Source: Schaalia sp. 19OD2882 (GTDB taxonomy: Bacteria; Actinomycetota; Actinomycetes; Actinomycetales; Actinomycetaceae). Taken from it: DNA of 64,000 nt. Position numbers and translations under genes: made by a program. The notes beneath the pieces were generated by a model. It did no database searches, was not told where the DNA came from, and worked only from the letters and a program-made list of their open reading frames with translations. The stretch covers positions 248,001 through 312,000 of the forward strand of contig NZ_CP065521.1 in assembly GCF_018986735.1 (NCBI RefSeq), in the 5' to 3' direction. Shown here one piece after another: positions 36,060-44,127 of this stretch; position 1 is the first letter of the stretch; each line of letters opens with the position of its first letter.

Positions 36060-36902
36060 ATGGTCGAGGCAACGCGTGGAGCGCAGGTGGTCCGCGGGCT
36101 CTTCCTCACCTTTGAAGGTGGGGACGGCGCCGGCAAGACCACCCAGATCCAACGGGTGAAGGAATGGTTCGAGATGCGGGGGCACCGCGTCCTGGTCACC
36201 CGTGAGCCTGGTGGGACCGAGTTGGGCGCCGAGCTGCGTCGACTGGTCCAGAACGGGCCCGAGGACGTCGACCCGCGCACGGAAGCCCTGCTGTACGCGG
36301 CTGACCGCGCCTACCACGTGGCCACGATGATCCGCCCTGCCCTGGAGCGGGGAGAGGTCGTCCTGGGGGATCGCTACATCGACTCCTCCTTGGCCTACCA
36401 GGGGGCGGCCCGCGCCCTCGGTGTGGACGAGATCCGGGCCCTGTCCTCCTGGGCCACCCAGGACCTGGTTCCTGACCTGACCTTCCTGCTGGACCTTCCG
36501 CCTGAGGTCGGGACCCGGCGCCGCAGCAAAGAGCCGGACCGCATCGAGCGCCAGTCCACCGACTTCCATGAAAGGGTCCGCCACGAGTACCTGCGACTGG
36601 CGGACTCCTCACCCGATCGTTTCGTCGTCATCGACGCCGTGGGGACCCGCGACGAGGTCTTTTCCGAGATTCGCGGGGTCCTGGAGGAGCGTTTCCCCAA
36701 AGGGCAGGGCGCCGTCTCCCAGTCCTTCCAGGGGCACGAGGACGAGGCGGGCGGGCCTGAGCCGCTCGAGGCGCCTTCGCAGCAGCGCGCGGTGGACGAG
36801 CCGCACGTGGCCCATGAGCCGCAGGCCGCGTCGATGGTCGGGCTGCTCGTCACCGAGTCGCAGGCCACTTTGTGGGGCGGGCCGGAGGACCAGCTCCTGT
36901 GA
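36060..36902 (+). CDS. tmk: Thymidylate kinase with C-terminal extension
   Basis: Tmk phosphorylates dTMP. The 280-residue protein has the P-loop FEGGDGAGKTTQ, the DRY-type motif VTREPGGTELGAELR, VLGDRYIDSSLAYQG and the LID region TRRRSKEPDRIERQ. The kinase ends near residue 220; a further 60 Glu/Pro/Ala-rich residues (GHEDEAGGPEPLEAPSQQRA onward) are absent from standard Tmk. No ribosome binding site; GAGGAT lies exactly 6 bp before ATG 36060, pointing to a leaderless mRNA. The stop overlaps holB's GTG start (GTGA), a conserved tmk-holB coupling. Confidence 0.93.
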   Translation: MVEATRGAQVVRGLFLTFEGGDGAGKTTQIQRVKEWFEMRGHRVLVTREPGGTELGAELRRLVQNGPEDVDPRTEALLYAADRAYHVATMIRPALERGEVVLGDRYIDSSLAYQGAARALGVDEIRALSSWATQDLVPDLTFLLDLPPEVGTRRRSKEPDRIERQSTDFHERVRHEYLRLADSSPDRFVVIDAVGTRDEVFSEIRGVLEERFPKGQGAVSQSFQGHEDEAGGPEPLEAPSQQRAVDEPHVAHEPQAASMVGLLVTESQATLWGGPEDQLL

Positions 36903-38143
36903 GCGTGTGGGCCGAACTCGTCGACCAGGACGCGGTCGTCGCGGTCCTGGCCGAAGCCGCTGCGGCCGCACGCGCAGTGGTCGAGCGGGCCGGGGCGCCC
37001 TCGTCTCCTGGGACCCGTGACACACGTGAGACGTCCTTGTCCCCGCAAGGCGCCACCGCGTCGCCCTCGTCGTGGGCAATGACCCACTCCTGGCTGCTCA
37101 CGGGCCCACCCGGGTCCGGGCGATCCGTGGCGGCCCTGGCCTTCGCGGCCGCCCTGCAGTGCGCGGGGGAGCCCATCGGCTGCGGCCAGTGCCCGGGTTG
37201 TCGCACCACGCTGGCGCGCTCTCACGCGGACGTCCGTCTGGTGTCCACTGAAGCCGTCCAGATCAAGAAGGAAGAGGTGCGCGATCTCGTCGCACGTGCG
37301 CAACTGGCCCCCACCCAAGGGCGCTGGCGGGTCATTGTCGTCGAGGACGCCGACCGCATCACCGAACAGTCCTTGAACGTCCTGCTCAAGGCCATCGAGG
37401 AGCCGCCGGAGCGCACCGTGTGGGTGTTGTGTGCGCCCAGCCCGGAGGACATGATCCCGACCATTCGCTCACGCTGTCGGCACCTGGGGCTGCGCATCCC
37501 CTCGGCCACGGCGGTGGCGGACCTGCTCGTGCGTCGCGACGGGGTGGACCCGGATGACGCCCTCGATGCGGCGCGCGCGGCCCAGTCGCACATCGGATTG
37601 GCCAGGGCCCTGGCCAAGGATCCGCAGATGCGCGAGCGTCGCCGCCACATCATCACCGCGCCGGTGCGGGTGCGATCCGTCGGCGAGGCCGTCATGGCCG
37701 CCGACCGCCTGCTCAAGGTGGCTCAGGAGCAGACCGCCGCGCAGGTGGATGAACGCAATGCCCGCGAGCGTGCGACCCTCATGCGCCAGCTCGGCGCCGA
37801 CTCGGAACAAGGAGTCACCAAACACACGCGGGCGCGCCTGCGTGAACTCGAAGAAGAGCAGAAGCGCCGAGCCAAACGCTCCGTCCAGGACGTACTCGAT
37901 CGGGCGCTGGTCGATCTGCTCGCCGTCTACCGTGACGTCCTCATGGAACAACTCGACACCGGCCAGGAACTGGTGAACACCGACATGGCCGACGTGGTCC
38001 AGGAGCTTGCGGCCTCTTCGTCGCCGCACCAGACGATCCGGCGGATCAGTGCCATCGAGACGGCCAGACGCAGGTTGTCGGCCAATGTCGCTCCGCTGCT
38101 GGCCTTGGAGGCCATGGCGGTTTCTCTGCGCCCGCAGGAATAG
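36899..38143 (+). CDS. holB: DNA polymerase III subunit delta'
   Basis: Delta' is the stator of the clamp loader. The 414-residue protein carries the zinc-binding cysteines CGQCPGC and the AAA+ core with Walker A replaced by GPPGSGRS (Arg for the catalytic Lys), so it should not hydrolyse ATP, as expected for delta'. VVEDADRITEQSLNVLLKAIEEPPERT is typical. The N-terminal region has an inserted Ser/Pro/Thr-rich stretch (about residues 30-58) carrying two copies of the window-wide 10-mer (36996-37005 and 37072-37081). A charged helical C-terminus follows. Coupled to tmk by a GTGA overlap. Confidence 0.9.
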   Translation: MSVWAELVDQDAVVAVLAEAAAAARAVVERAGAPSSPGTRDTRETSLSPQGATASPSSWAMTHSWLLTGPPGSGRSVAALAFAAALQCAGEPIGCGQCPGCRTTLARSHADVRLVSTEAVQIKKEEVRDLVARAQLAPTQGRWRVIVVEDADRITEQSLNVLLKAIEEPPERTVWVLCAPSPEDMIPTIRSRCRHLGLRIPSATAVADLLVRRDGVDPDDALDAARAAQSHIGLARALAKDPQMRERRRHIITAPVRVRSVGEAVMAADRLLKVAQEQTAAQVDERNARERATLMRQLGADSEQGVTKHTRARLRELEEEQKRRAKRSVQDVLDRALVDLLAVYRDVLMEQLDTGQELVNTDMADVVQELAASSSPHQTIRRISAIETARRRLSANVAPLLALEAMAVSLRPQE

Positions 38144-38273
38144 GCGAGGGTGGGGCGCCCTCACCTGCGGCAAGGGGGGGCGGCGAGGACGAAGGTCGCC
38201 TTTTGTACAAACATTCGCAGGGTCAAGAGAGTCTTTCTGCCATCTTCGGCGATCCTCAATTATGGTTGGGGCC

Positions 38274-39962
38274 ATGCATCCGAAGCCCTCCGCCCTTCCC
38301 ATGGTCATCGCCGTGATCGCGGTCATCGTGGCCGTCATCGAAGTTTCCGTCATCGCATTCACCGGGGCCAGAGCATTGCGGGACTTCGCAATGCCCGACG
38401 ACCGAGACCACCGGGGCGACCAGGCGCAGAGTCAGTCGGGCGCCGCAACCTCCGGCGTGGTCAAGGCGGAGGACCTGCCCGATCCAGGGGACACTCTGGA
38501 GGGCTACTACGGGCAGAAGATCCAGTGGGGCCAGTGCCGTCTCGGTGACATCATGACCGACTACGACTCCGCACCCAAGGATCCGGACAAGTACCAGTGC
38601 GGCCACCTGCGTGTCCCCCTGGACTGGGACAACCTGGCCGGAGAGGACATCACCTTGGCAATTGCGGTGCACCGCAACGGCAAGGACGGCGCTGACGCCC
38701 TCTTCTACAACCTCGGTGGTCCCGGCGGTGACGCCGTCCGATCCTTGGTGACCCGGGTGACCCGCAGCATGGGCGACTCCCTGGTCGAGAACTTCGACAT
38801 CGTTGCCGTGGACCCGCGCGGAGTCGGCAAGTCGACCCCTGTCCAGTGCAGGAACGACAAGGAGCGTGACCAGGCGAACGCCGGAGTGGACGATCAGGGC
38901 AAGCCCTTCAAGATGCCCGAGTCGACCGATGCCATCATCAAGAAGGCCACCGAGGAGATCACTGAGATCACCGACGGGTGCCAGAAGTACACGGGCGACC
39001 TGTTCAAGCACATCGACACCGTGTCGGCCGCGAAGGACTTCGACATGGTGCGCGCCGTCCTCGGCCAGGACAAGATGCACTACTTGGGCTTCTCCTACGG
39101 GACCTTCCTGGGGGCCACCTACGCCGACCTCTTCCCGGACAAGGTGGGGCGCTTCGTCCTGGACGGGGCCCTCGACCCCTCGATCGATGTCAACACCGTC
39201 AACGAGCTGCAGTACCGGGGCTTCGAGGCTTCCGTAGAGAACTGGGCGAAGGACTGCCAGACGGGCCCCAACTGCCCCTTCGCTGGCACTCCGGCCGAGG
39301 TCAAGGGGCAGCTGAAGAAGTTCCTCGACAGCCTTGACGCCTCGCCGCTGCCCACCGCCGACCCCTCGCGTCCTCTGACGCGCGGACTTGCGATGACCGT
39401 ACTCATCGGCACGATGTACTCCGTGGACAGTTACGGGGTTCTCACCCAGGCGCTCACCCAAGCGGTCAGGGAAGGGGATGGTTCGCAGATGCTGCTCGTG
39501 GCCGACCTCCTCAACGAGCGCAACGAGGACGGCACCTACGACTCGATGGGCTCGGATGCGCTGATCGCGGTGAACATGTTGGACTTCCCGCCCTCGGGCA
39601 CGCCCGCCGAGTGGGAGAAGCAGGCCAAGGCCTTGAAGAAGGAGTTGCCCCTCTTCGGCGAGCAGGCGGGTTGGTCCTCGGCGGGCCTGGATGCATGGCC
39701 GACTTCCCATGCTCCGCGCAGGAAGATCACTGCGCCCGGTACCCCGCCGATCGTCGTCGTCGGAACGACGCACGACCCTGCGACCCCGTACGTCATGGCC
39801 CAGGCTCTGGCGGAACAGCTTTCGCAGGGGGTCCTGGTCACATGGGAGGGCTGGGACCACTGCGCCTACTCCAAGGACGGCTCCGCCTGTGTGGCCCGCG
39901 CAGTCGAGGGCTACCTGGTGGACGGGAAGGTCCCGGAGGACAACCTCAAGTGCACCGACTGA
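38274..39962 (+). CDS. Secreted alpha/beta hydrolase, tripeptidyl-aminopeptidase-like
   Basis: This 562-residue protein has an N-terminal signal anchor (LPMVIAVIAVIVAVIEVSVI), then an alpha/beta hydrolase domain with YNLGGPGGD (oxyanion segment), VDPRGVGKS, the nucleophile Ser in GFSYGTFLGATYADLFPD, and a C-terminal TAP domain with Asp in GTTHDPATPYVMAQALA and His in WDHCAY. The order matches Streptomyces SlpD/E and mycobacterial Hip1/CaeA exopeptidase-esterases. It is expected outside the membrane. TATGGT lies 7 bp before ATG 38274 with no ribosome binding site (leaderless); ATG 38262 overlaps that hexamer and is less likely. Confidence 0.88.
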   Translation: MHPKPSALPMVIAVIAVIVAVIEVSVIAFTGARALRDFAMPDDRDHRGDQAQSQSGAATSGVVKAEDLPDPGDTLEGYYGQKIQWGQCRLGDIMTDYDSAPKDPDKYQCGHLRVPLDWDNLAGEDITLAIAVHRNGKDGADALFYNLGGPGGDAVRSLVTRVTRSMGDSLVENFDIVAVDPRGVGKSTPVQCRNDKERDQANAGVDDQGKPFKMPESTDAIIKKATEEITEITDGCQKYTGDLFKHIDTVSAAKDFDMVRAVLGQDKMHYLGFSYGTFLGATYADLFPDKVGRFVLDGALDPSIDVNTVNELQYRGFEASVENWAKDCQTGPNCPFAGTPAEVKGQLKKFLDSLDASPLPTADPSRPLTRGLAMTVLIGTMYSVDSYGVLTQALTQAVREGDGSQMLLVADLLNERNEDGTYDSMGSDALIAVNMLDFPPSGTPAEWEKQAKALKKELPLFGEQAGWSSAGLDAWPTSHAPRRKITAPGTPPIVVVGTTHDPATPYVMAQALAEQLSQGVLVTWEGWDHCAYSKDGSACVARAVEGYLVDGKVPEDNLKCTD

Positions 39963-39970
39963 CCTGCACG

Positions 39971-40003
39971 GGCCCCGCCCTCGTCATTGACGAGGGCGGG
40001 GCC
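39971..40003 (+). terminator. 15-bp-stem terminator built from an inverted 10-mer pair
   Basis: The arms 39971-39985 and 39989-40003 are perfectly complementary (15 bp) with a 3-nt ATT loop, 9 bp after the hydrolase stop. Each arm contains one exact copy of the window-wide 10-mer: CGCCCTCGTC (39976-39985) and GACGAGGGCG (39989-39998). Confidence 0.85.
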
Positions 40004-40048
40004 GGGGCCTGTGTGAGGCGAACCATGACACCAGGGGTGCTGGCGGGT

Positions 40049-40078
40049 TTGCCGAGTCGGCTTCCGGCCCCCTAGAGT
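40049..40078 (+). promoter_or_regulatory. Promoter of tRNA-Thr
   Basis: TTGCCG (-35, 40049-40054) and TAGAGT (-10, 40073-40078) are 18 bp apart, 42 bp before the mature tRNA 5' end. This implies a short 5' leader removed by RNase P. Confidence 0.6.
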
Positions 40079-40120
40079 GTGGACGTTGCCTGAATGCCCG
40101 TTGCCGGAACAGCAGGCACC

Positions 40121-40193
40121 GCCGCCTTAGCTCAGTCGGCAGAGCGATTCACTCGTAATGAATAGGTCGTGGGTTCGATTCCCACAGGCGGCT
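40121..40193 (+). tRNA. tRNA-Thr (anticodon CGU)
   Basis: The 73-nt sequence folds as a complete cloverleaf: acceptor GCCGCCT/AGGCGGC, D-stem GCTC/GAGC, anticodon stem ATTCA/TGAAT with loop CTCGTAA (anticodon CGT in DNA), T-stem GTGGG/CCCAC with TTCGATT, and discriminator T. It reads ACG codons, frequent in high-GC genomes. CCA is not encoded. A strong hairpin follows 9 bp downstream. Confidence 0.96.
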
Positions 40194-40201
40194 CGAGCTG
40201 G

Positions 40202-40237
40202 ATGTCCCCCCACCTGCGAATGCGGGTGGGGGGACAT
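40202..40237 (+). terminator. Terminator after tRNA-Thr
   Basis: ATGTCCCCCCACC (40202-40214) pairs perfectly with GGTGGGGGGACAT (40225-40237), a 13-bp stem with a 10-nt loop, 9 bp after the tRNA. Confidence 0.85.
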
Positions 40238-40270
40238 TGACATGTGTGCCGGCTGTCCGCAGGTGTGGTG

Positions 40271-40348
40271 TCGGTGCCGCGTTGTTGCCGACGTTGTGAC
40301 CCTGCTGCCGACGGTGCAGCGTCGGTAGGGGGCTGCGGCGTCGGTAGG
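40271..40348. repeat. Cluster of CCGACG/CGTCGG boxes upstream of hemH
   Basis: TGCCGACG occurs at 40286-40293 and 40306-40313 (20 bp apart) and the inverted CGTCGGTAGG at 40320-40329 and 40339-40348 (19 bp apart), with a looser TCGGTGCC at 40271. The near two-turn spacing suggests binding sites for a regulator. The gap 40238-40548 holds no gene; only this cluster and the repeat element at 40439-40528 stand out. Confidence 0.5.
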
Positions 40349-40438
40349 AACGGGCCCAAGCCCGCCGATGTGGGTGTTTCAGGGCGAAGTGTTCGTCGGG
40401 GGTGACAGTGGCGGGCGTTCTTCACGCACTCGCGGCCC

Positions 40439-40528
40439 CGCCCTCTCCCTCGCCCTCGAAGGCGGAAGGATGGACGAATCTCGCGAAGGGGCGGACGAAT
40501 CTCGCGGGGTGTCGGGGTGAGGGTGAGT
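40439..40528. repeat. Intergenic repeat element, copy B (paired CGAATCTCGCG boxes)
   Basis: CGAATCTCGCG occurs at 40475-40485 and 40496-40506, exactly 21 bp apart as in copy A (17740-17821). CGCCCTCTCC precedes and GGGGTGAGGGTGAG follows, so the flanks are related too. It lies immediately upstream of the hemH -10 hexamer. Confidence 0.7.
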
Positions 40529-40548
40529 TCTCGGGTACAGTGCTCGTC

Positions 40549-41607
40549 ATGACAGAAACCCAGGTCGTGTCAGAAAAGATGACAGGAGTGTCAGAAACCG
40601 TCTCTGACCCGGCACGACGCCCGGTCGTCCTTCTGGTGAACCTGGGCACTCCCGAGGCCCCGACCCCCTCCGCCATCCGCCCCTTCCTGCGCGAGTTCCT
40701 CAGCGACCGCCGCGTGGTCGAAATGCACCCGTTGCTGTGGCGGCCAATCCTCGAAGCCTTCATCCTCACCATGCGCCCCGGTGCCATTGCGCCCCAGTAC
40801 CGCAAGATCTGGACCGAGCACGGCTCGCCGCTCATGCACTGGACGCTTCGTCAGGGCCAGCGCCTCCACGAGGTCCTCGGCGACGAGGTCGACGTGCGTG
40901 TCGCCATGCGATACGGCTCCCCGTCGATCGCCTCGGTCCTCGACCAGTTGCACGCCGACGGTCACCGCCGCCTCCTGGTCCTGCCGGCGTATCCGCACTA
41001 CAGTGGGCCGACCATCGGCTCGGTCCTGGACGAGGTCGCCCGCTGGACGCTGCGCACCCGCGACGTGGTCGAGATGCGGTGTGTGCGCAGCTTCGAGGAC
41101 GACCCCGCCTACATCGACGCCTTGGCGCGTTCCGTCGAGCAACACTGGGAGCAGGCCGGCAGCCCCGCCTTCGCCGCCGGAGAGCGTCTGATCATCTCCT
41201 ACCACTCGATCCCTGTGGCCATGCACGAGGGCGGGGACCCCTACCGGAGCCAGTGTGAGACGACATCGGCGCTGCTGGCCGAGCGCCTGGCAGTACCGAA
41301 GGGCGGCGTCGTCATCACCTATCAGTCCGTCTTCGGCCGTGCCGAGTGGATCGGCCCGGCAACCATCGACACCGTCAGGGATCTGGGCGCGGCGGGCTGT
41401 TCCCGAGTGGATGTCATCTGCCCGGGCTTCATGGCGGACTGCCTGGAGACCCTGGAAGAGATCGACCAACTCAACCGTGAGACCTTCACTCAGGCCGGCG
41501 GCGGCGACTTCCACTACATCCAGTGGGCCAACGATTCCGAGGGGTGTGTGCAGGCCCTGGCTGCGCAGGTGCGGCGCCACACCGCAGGCTGGATCGACCT
41601 GGCTTGA
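40549..41607 (+). CDS. hemH: Ferrochelatase of proteobacterial (protoporphyrin) type
   Basis: Ferrochelatase inserts iron into a porphyrin. The 352-residue protein carries the signature set of Gram-negative HemH: LLVNLGTPEAPTPSAIRPFL, EFLSDRRVVE, YRKIWTEHGSPL, YPHYSGPTIGSV, catalytic His in SYHSIP and CPGFMADCLETLEEI. Actinobacterial CpfC enzymes, which act on coproporphyrin, have different sequences at these places, so this gene looks horizontally acquired. No other haem gene is in the window. No ribosome binding site; TACAGT lies 7 bp before ATG 40549. An odd N-terminus (TETQVVSEKMTGVSETVSDP) with repeated TG(T/V)CAGAAA DNA units precedes the core. Confidence 0.9.
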   Translation: MTETQVVSEKMTGVSETVSDPARRPVVLLVNLGTPEAPTPSAIRPFLREFLSDRRVVEMHPLLWRPILEAFILTMRPGAIAPQYRKIWTEHGSPLMHWTLRQGQRLHEVLGDEVDVRVAMRYGSPSIASVLDQLHADGHRRLLVLPAYPHYSGPTIGSVLDEVARWTLRTRDVVEMRCVRSFEDDPAYIDALARSVEQHWEQAGSPAFAAGERLIISYHSIPVAMHEGGDPYRSQCETTSALLAERLAVPKGGVVITYQSVFGRAEWIGPATIDTVRDLGAAGCSRVDVICPGFMADCLETLEEIDQLNRETFTQAGGGDFHYIQWANDSEGCVQALAAQVRRHTAGWIDLA

Positions 41608-41706
41608 ACGAGCCCGATCCGACCTGCGCGTCGGCCAGGAGCAGCGGATCAGCACCGCACACGCCCCGGCCATGCTCTCGAACCTTGACCAGGTTGCCCG
41701 AATCCT

Positions 41707-42168
41707 TCAGGCCTTGGTGGTGCCGTGGCTCGGGTCCTCAAGGCGTTGCGCGATCCGAGTGAAGACGGCCTCCAGGGTGTCGGCCTCTTCCTGACTCATC
41801 TCGTCCAGGGCGAGGTTGCGCACCAGACGTTTGTGCAGGTCGGCGGCCTCGCGCCAGAGGGACTGCCCGGCGGGGGTGATGGAGATGAGCCCGCCGCGTT
41901 TGTCCGACTCGCAGGCGAGCCGCTGCACCAGCCCGCGTTCGGTGAGGCGCTTGACGGTGTGCGTGAGTCGGGAAGGGCTGAAGACCACCTGCCTGGCCAG
42001 TTCTCCCAGGCGGATGCCCTCAGGGCCGGAGCGTTGCGCGGACAGCAACACGTTGTACTCGGGCATGCTCAGGTGGTGTGCGGCTTTGAGTTCAGCCTCG
42101 ATCCGGCTGGCCAGGCGCGCGGTGGTCGTGAAGTAGACCTCCCAGACGTGGGCGCGCGAAGAACCCAT
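41707..42168 (-). CDS. MarR family transcriptional regulator
   Basis: The 153-residue protein has the MarR winged helix: SMPEYNVLLSAQRSGPEGIR, LGELARQVVFSPSRLTHTVK (recognition helix), RLTERGLVQRLACESDKRGG (wing with the conserved D-R) flanked by dimerisation helices. AGGAGG lies 6 bp before ATG 42168, and the start shares one base with the stop of the upstream FMN reductase (TGATG). As last gene of the LLM operon it probably controls that operon through the inverted repeat at 44128-44153. The ligand, perhaps a flavin substrate or oxidant, is unknown. Confidence 0.88.
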   Translation of the reverse strand: MGSSRAHVWEVYFTTTARLASRIEAELKAAHHLSMPEYNVLLSAQRSGPEGIRLGELARQVVFSPSRLTHTVKRLTERGLVQRLACESDKRGGLISITPAGQSLWREAADLHKRLVRNLALDEMSQEEADTLEAVFTRIAQRLEDPSHGTTKA

Positions 42169-42875
42169 CAACGGCCTCCTCCCAGCAGGGTCTCGAAGTC
42201 GACGAAACCGGGCCACTTCGCAGCCTCGCCGATTTGCCCGGTCGCGTCCTGCCGGGACGACTCCGTCGCAGTGGCTCGATGGTCAGGCGTGATGGATGCG
42301 GACCCGTCGCGGCTCTCGACGGGCAGGCGGGTGACGAGTTCACGTGCGGCACGGGCCACGCGGCGCCCCAGCGCCTCGCCGGCCCGCCCGTCGGAGTCGC
42401 CGGCGTGGGCGCCCCAGTCCTCGGTGGCCGCGTACAAGGAGGTGGGCACAGGGTCCGCGTGAAGGTGGGTGGCCAGTGGGCGCATGGCGATCTCGGTGAC
42501 GAGGGCGTGGCGTGGCGTCCCGCCGGTGGCCCCCAGGAGAACGGGTTTTCCTTCGAGGCCGCCCTCGGGCAGGGTGTCGACGAAGGACTTGAACAGGCCC
42601 GAGTACGACGCCTGGTAGGTGGGGGTCAGCAGAATCAGGCCGTCCGCCAGGGCGACCTGCTCGTGGGCGCCGGCGAGCGCCGCCCCGGGGAACCCGGTGA
42701 GCAGGTGGTCCATGATGTCGTGGGCCAGCGGGCGCAGGTGCACCCACGTGACTTCCACGAGCAGTCCCAACTGTGCCGCAACCTCTTGCAGATGTTCCTC
42801 CACGAGGGCGCCCAGGCGAGCCGTGGAGGCGTGCTCGGAGGTTCCGGCGTGGACGATGGTCACATGGCGGGTCAT
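42168..42875 (-). CDS. LLM-partnered FMN reductase, CE1759 family
   Basis: This 235-residue flavodoxin-fold enzyme supplies reduced FMN. It shows HVTIVHAGTSEHASTARLGA (phosphate-binding loop), ADGLILLTPTYQASYSGLFK and PVLLGATGGTPRHALV, typical of NADPH-dependent FMN reductases. It overlaps the LLM stop by 4 bp (ATGA) and directly abuts the MarR gene. The tight pairing with an FMN-dependent luciferase-like monooxygenase matches the corynebacterial CE1758/CE1759 pair, where the reductase feeds the monooxygenase. The C-terminal 45 residues are Ser/Thr/Asp-rich and poorly conserved-looking. Confidence 0.88.
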   Translation of the reverse strand: MTRHVTIVHAGTSEHASTARLGALVEEHLQEVAAQLGLLVEVTWVHLRPLAHDIMDHLLTGFPGAALAGAHEQVALADGLILLTPTYQASYSGLFKSFVDTLPEGGLEGKPVLLGATGGTPRHALVTEIAMRPLATHLHADPVPTSLYAATEDWGAHAGDSDGRAGEALGRRVARAARELVTRLPVESRDGSASITPDHRATATESSRQDATGQIGEAAKWPGFVDFETLLGGGR

Positions 42876-44086
42876 CGCGCGACCTCGCCCTCGTTCTCGG
42901 AGGTTCCGGTGGATTCGGCGGACCTGGCGGACCAAGGACGGCCGGCCCGCACCTCCTCGCGGATCCGTCCGGCGTCTTCCAGATGGGCGGTCACCGAGGA
43001 CGCGGCACCCACGCCGACGCGCGCCTGGAGGCGGGCCGCATGGGTGGGCGGGTCGGAGGGGACGCCGGGTGCGCGCAGGGCCTCGAACTCGGGGCGCAGC
43101 TGTTCGACCACCTCACCGAGCATGTCGATCTGCTCCAGGACCGTGCGCAGAGGCAGCCCCGCGTGGTCGACGAGGAAGAGCTGACGCTGGTAGTCGCCGA
43201 CAAGGTCGCGCAGGGCCAGCGTGCGTTCGATGACTTGGGCGGGTGAGCCGACGGTCAGCGGAGTGTCCCGCATGAATTCCTCCATCGACGGGCCGTGGCC
43301 GTAGACGGGGGCGTTGTCGAAGTAGGGGCGGAATTCGGCGATGGCGTCCTGGGACTTCGGACGCATGAACACTTGGCCGCCAAGGCCCACGATGGCGCGT
43401 TCGGCCGGCCCGTGTCCATGGTGTTCGAAGCGCTCGCGGTACAGGGCGACCATGCGGGCGGTGTGCTCGGGCGGCCAGAAGATGTTGTTGTGGAAGAAGC
43501 CGTCCCCGTAGTAGGCGGCCTGCTCGGCGATCTCGGGGGAGCGGATCGAGCCGTGCCAGACGAAGGGGGCGATGCCGTCCAAGGGGCGGGGGGTCGCGGT
43601 GAATTGGCGCAGTGGCGTGCGGAAGCGTCCCTGCCAGGTGACGACCTCCTGGTCCCACAGTTGGCGCAGCAGGGCGTAGTTCTCCACCGCCAGGGCGATG
43701 CCGTCGCGGATGTCCTTGCCGAACCACGGGTACACGGGGCCGGTGTTGCCGCGGCCCATCATGAGGTCGTTGCGTCCGCCCGAGACGTACTGGAGCATCG
43801 CGTGGTCCTCGGCGATCTTGACCGGGTCGTTCGTCGTGATGAGGGTGGTGGCGGTGGAGAGTTTGAGGGTGGTGGTGGCTGCGGCGATGGCGGCCAGGGT
43901 GGTCGTGGGGGAGGAGGACCAGAACGGCGGGTTGTGGTGCTCTCCCAGGGCGAAGACGTCGAGGCCGACCTCTTCGGCGTGGCGGGCGATGGTCAAGGTG
44001 GCGGCGATGCGCTCGGCGTCGTCGGGCGTGTGGCCGGTGGTGGGGTCGGTGGTCAGGTCGGAGACGGTGAAGATGCCGAATTGCAC
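42872..44086 (-). CDS. FMN-dependent luciferase-like monooxygenase, CE1758 family
   Basis: The 404-residue flavin monooxygenase begins VQFGIFTVSDLT and contains the LLM-fold markers EEVGLDVFALGEHHNPPFWS, DHAMLQYVSGGRNDLMMGRG and YYGDGFFHNNIFWPPEHTAR. About 60 C-terminal residues form a charged extension. It heads a three-gene operon with FMN reductase and MarR. GTG 44086 is preceded by AGGAG at 6 bp spacing; the ATG further upstream lies within the operator and is unlikely. The organic substrate is unknown; proteins of this family are suspected in oxidation of small organics. Confidence 0.88.
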   Translation of the reverse strand: MQFGIFTVSDLTTDPTTGHTPDDAERIAATLTIARHAEEVGLDVFALGEHHNPPFWSSSPTTTLAAIAAATTTLKLSTATTLITTNDPVKIAEDHAMLQYVSGGRNDLMMGRGNTGPVYPWFGKDIRDGIALAVENYALLRQLWDQEVVTWQGRFRTPLRQFTATPRPLDGIAPFVWHGSIRSPEIAEQAAYYGDGFFHNNIFWPPEHTARMVALYRERFEHHGHGPAERAIVGLGGQVFMRPKSQDAIAEFRPYFDNAPVYGHGPSMEEFMRDTPLTVGSPAQVIERTLALRDLVGDYQRQLFLVDHAGLPLRTVLEQIDMLGEVVEQLRPEFEALRAPGVPSDPPTHAARLQARVGVGAASSVTAHLEDAGRIREEVRAGRPWSARSAESTGTSENEGEVAR

Positions 44087-44127
44087 GGGAGGCTCCTGGG
44101 GTCGGTTCCTGAGGGTCGCTACGGGAG

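Noticed and set aside
40132..40425. Minus-strand open frame of 97 codons overlapping tRNA-Thr
   Set aside because: Its end translates to GIEPTTYSLRVNRSAD, the well-known artefact of reading a tRNA gene antisense; it has no ribosome binding site.
17740..40528. CRISPR array or insertion sequence as source of the repeated boxes
   Set aside because: The repeats are pairs with 21-bp period, not arrays with spacers; no cas gene, transposase or terminal inverted repeats are present.
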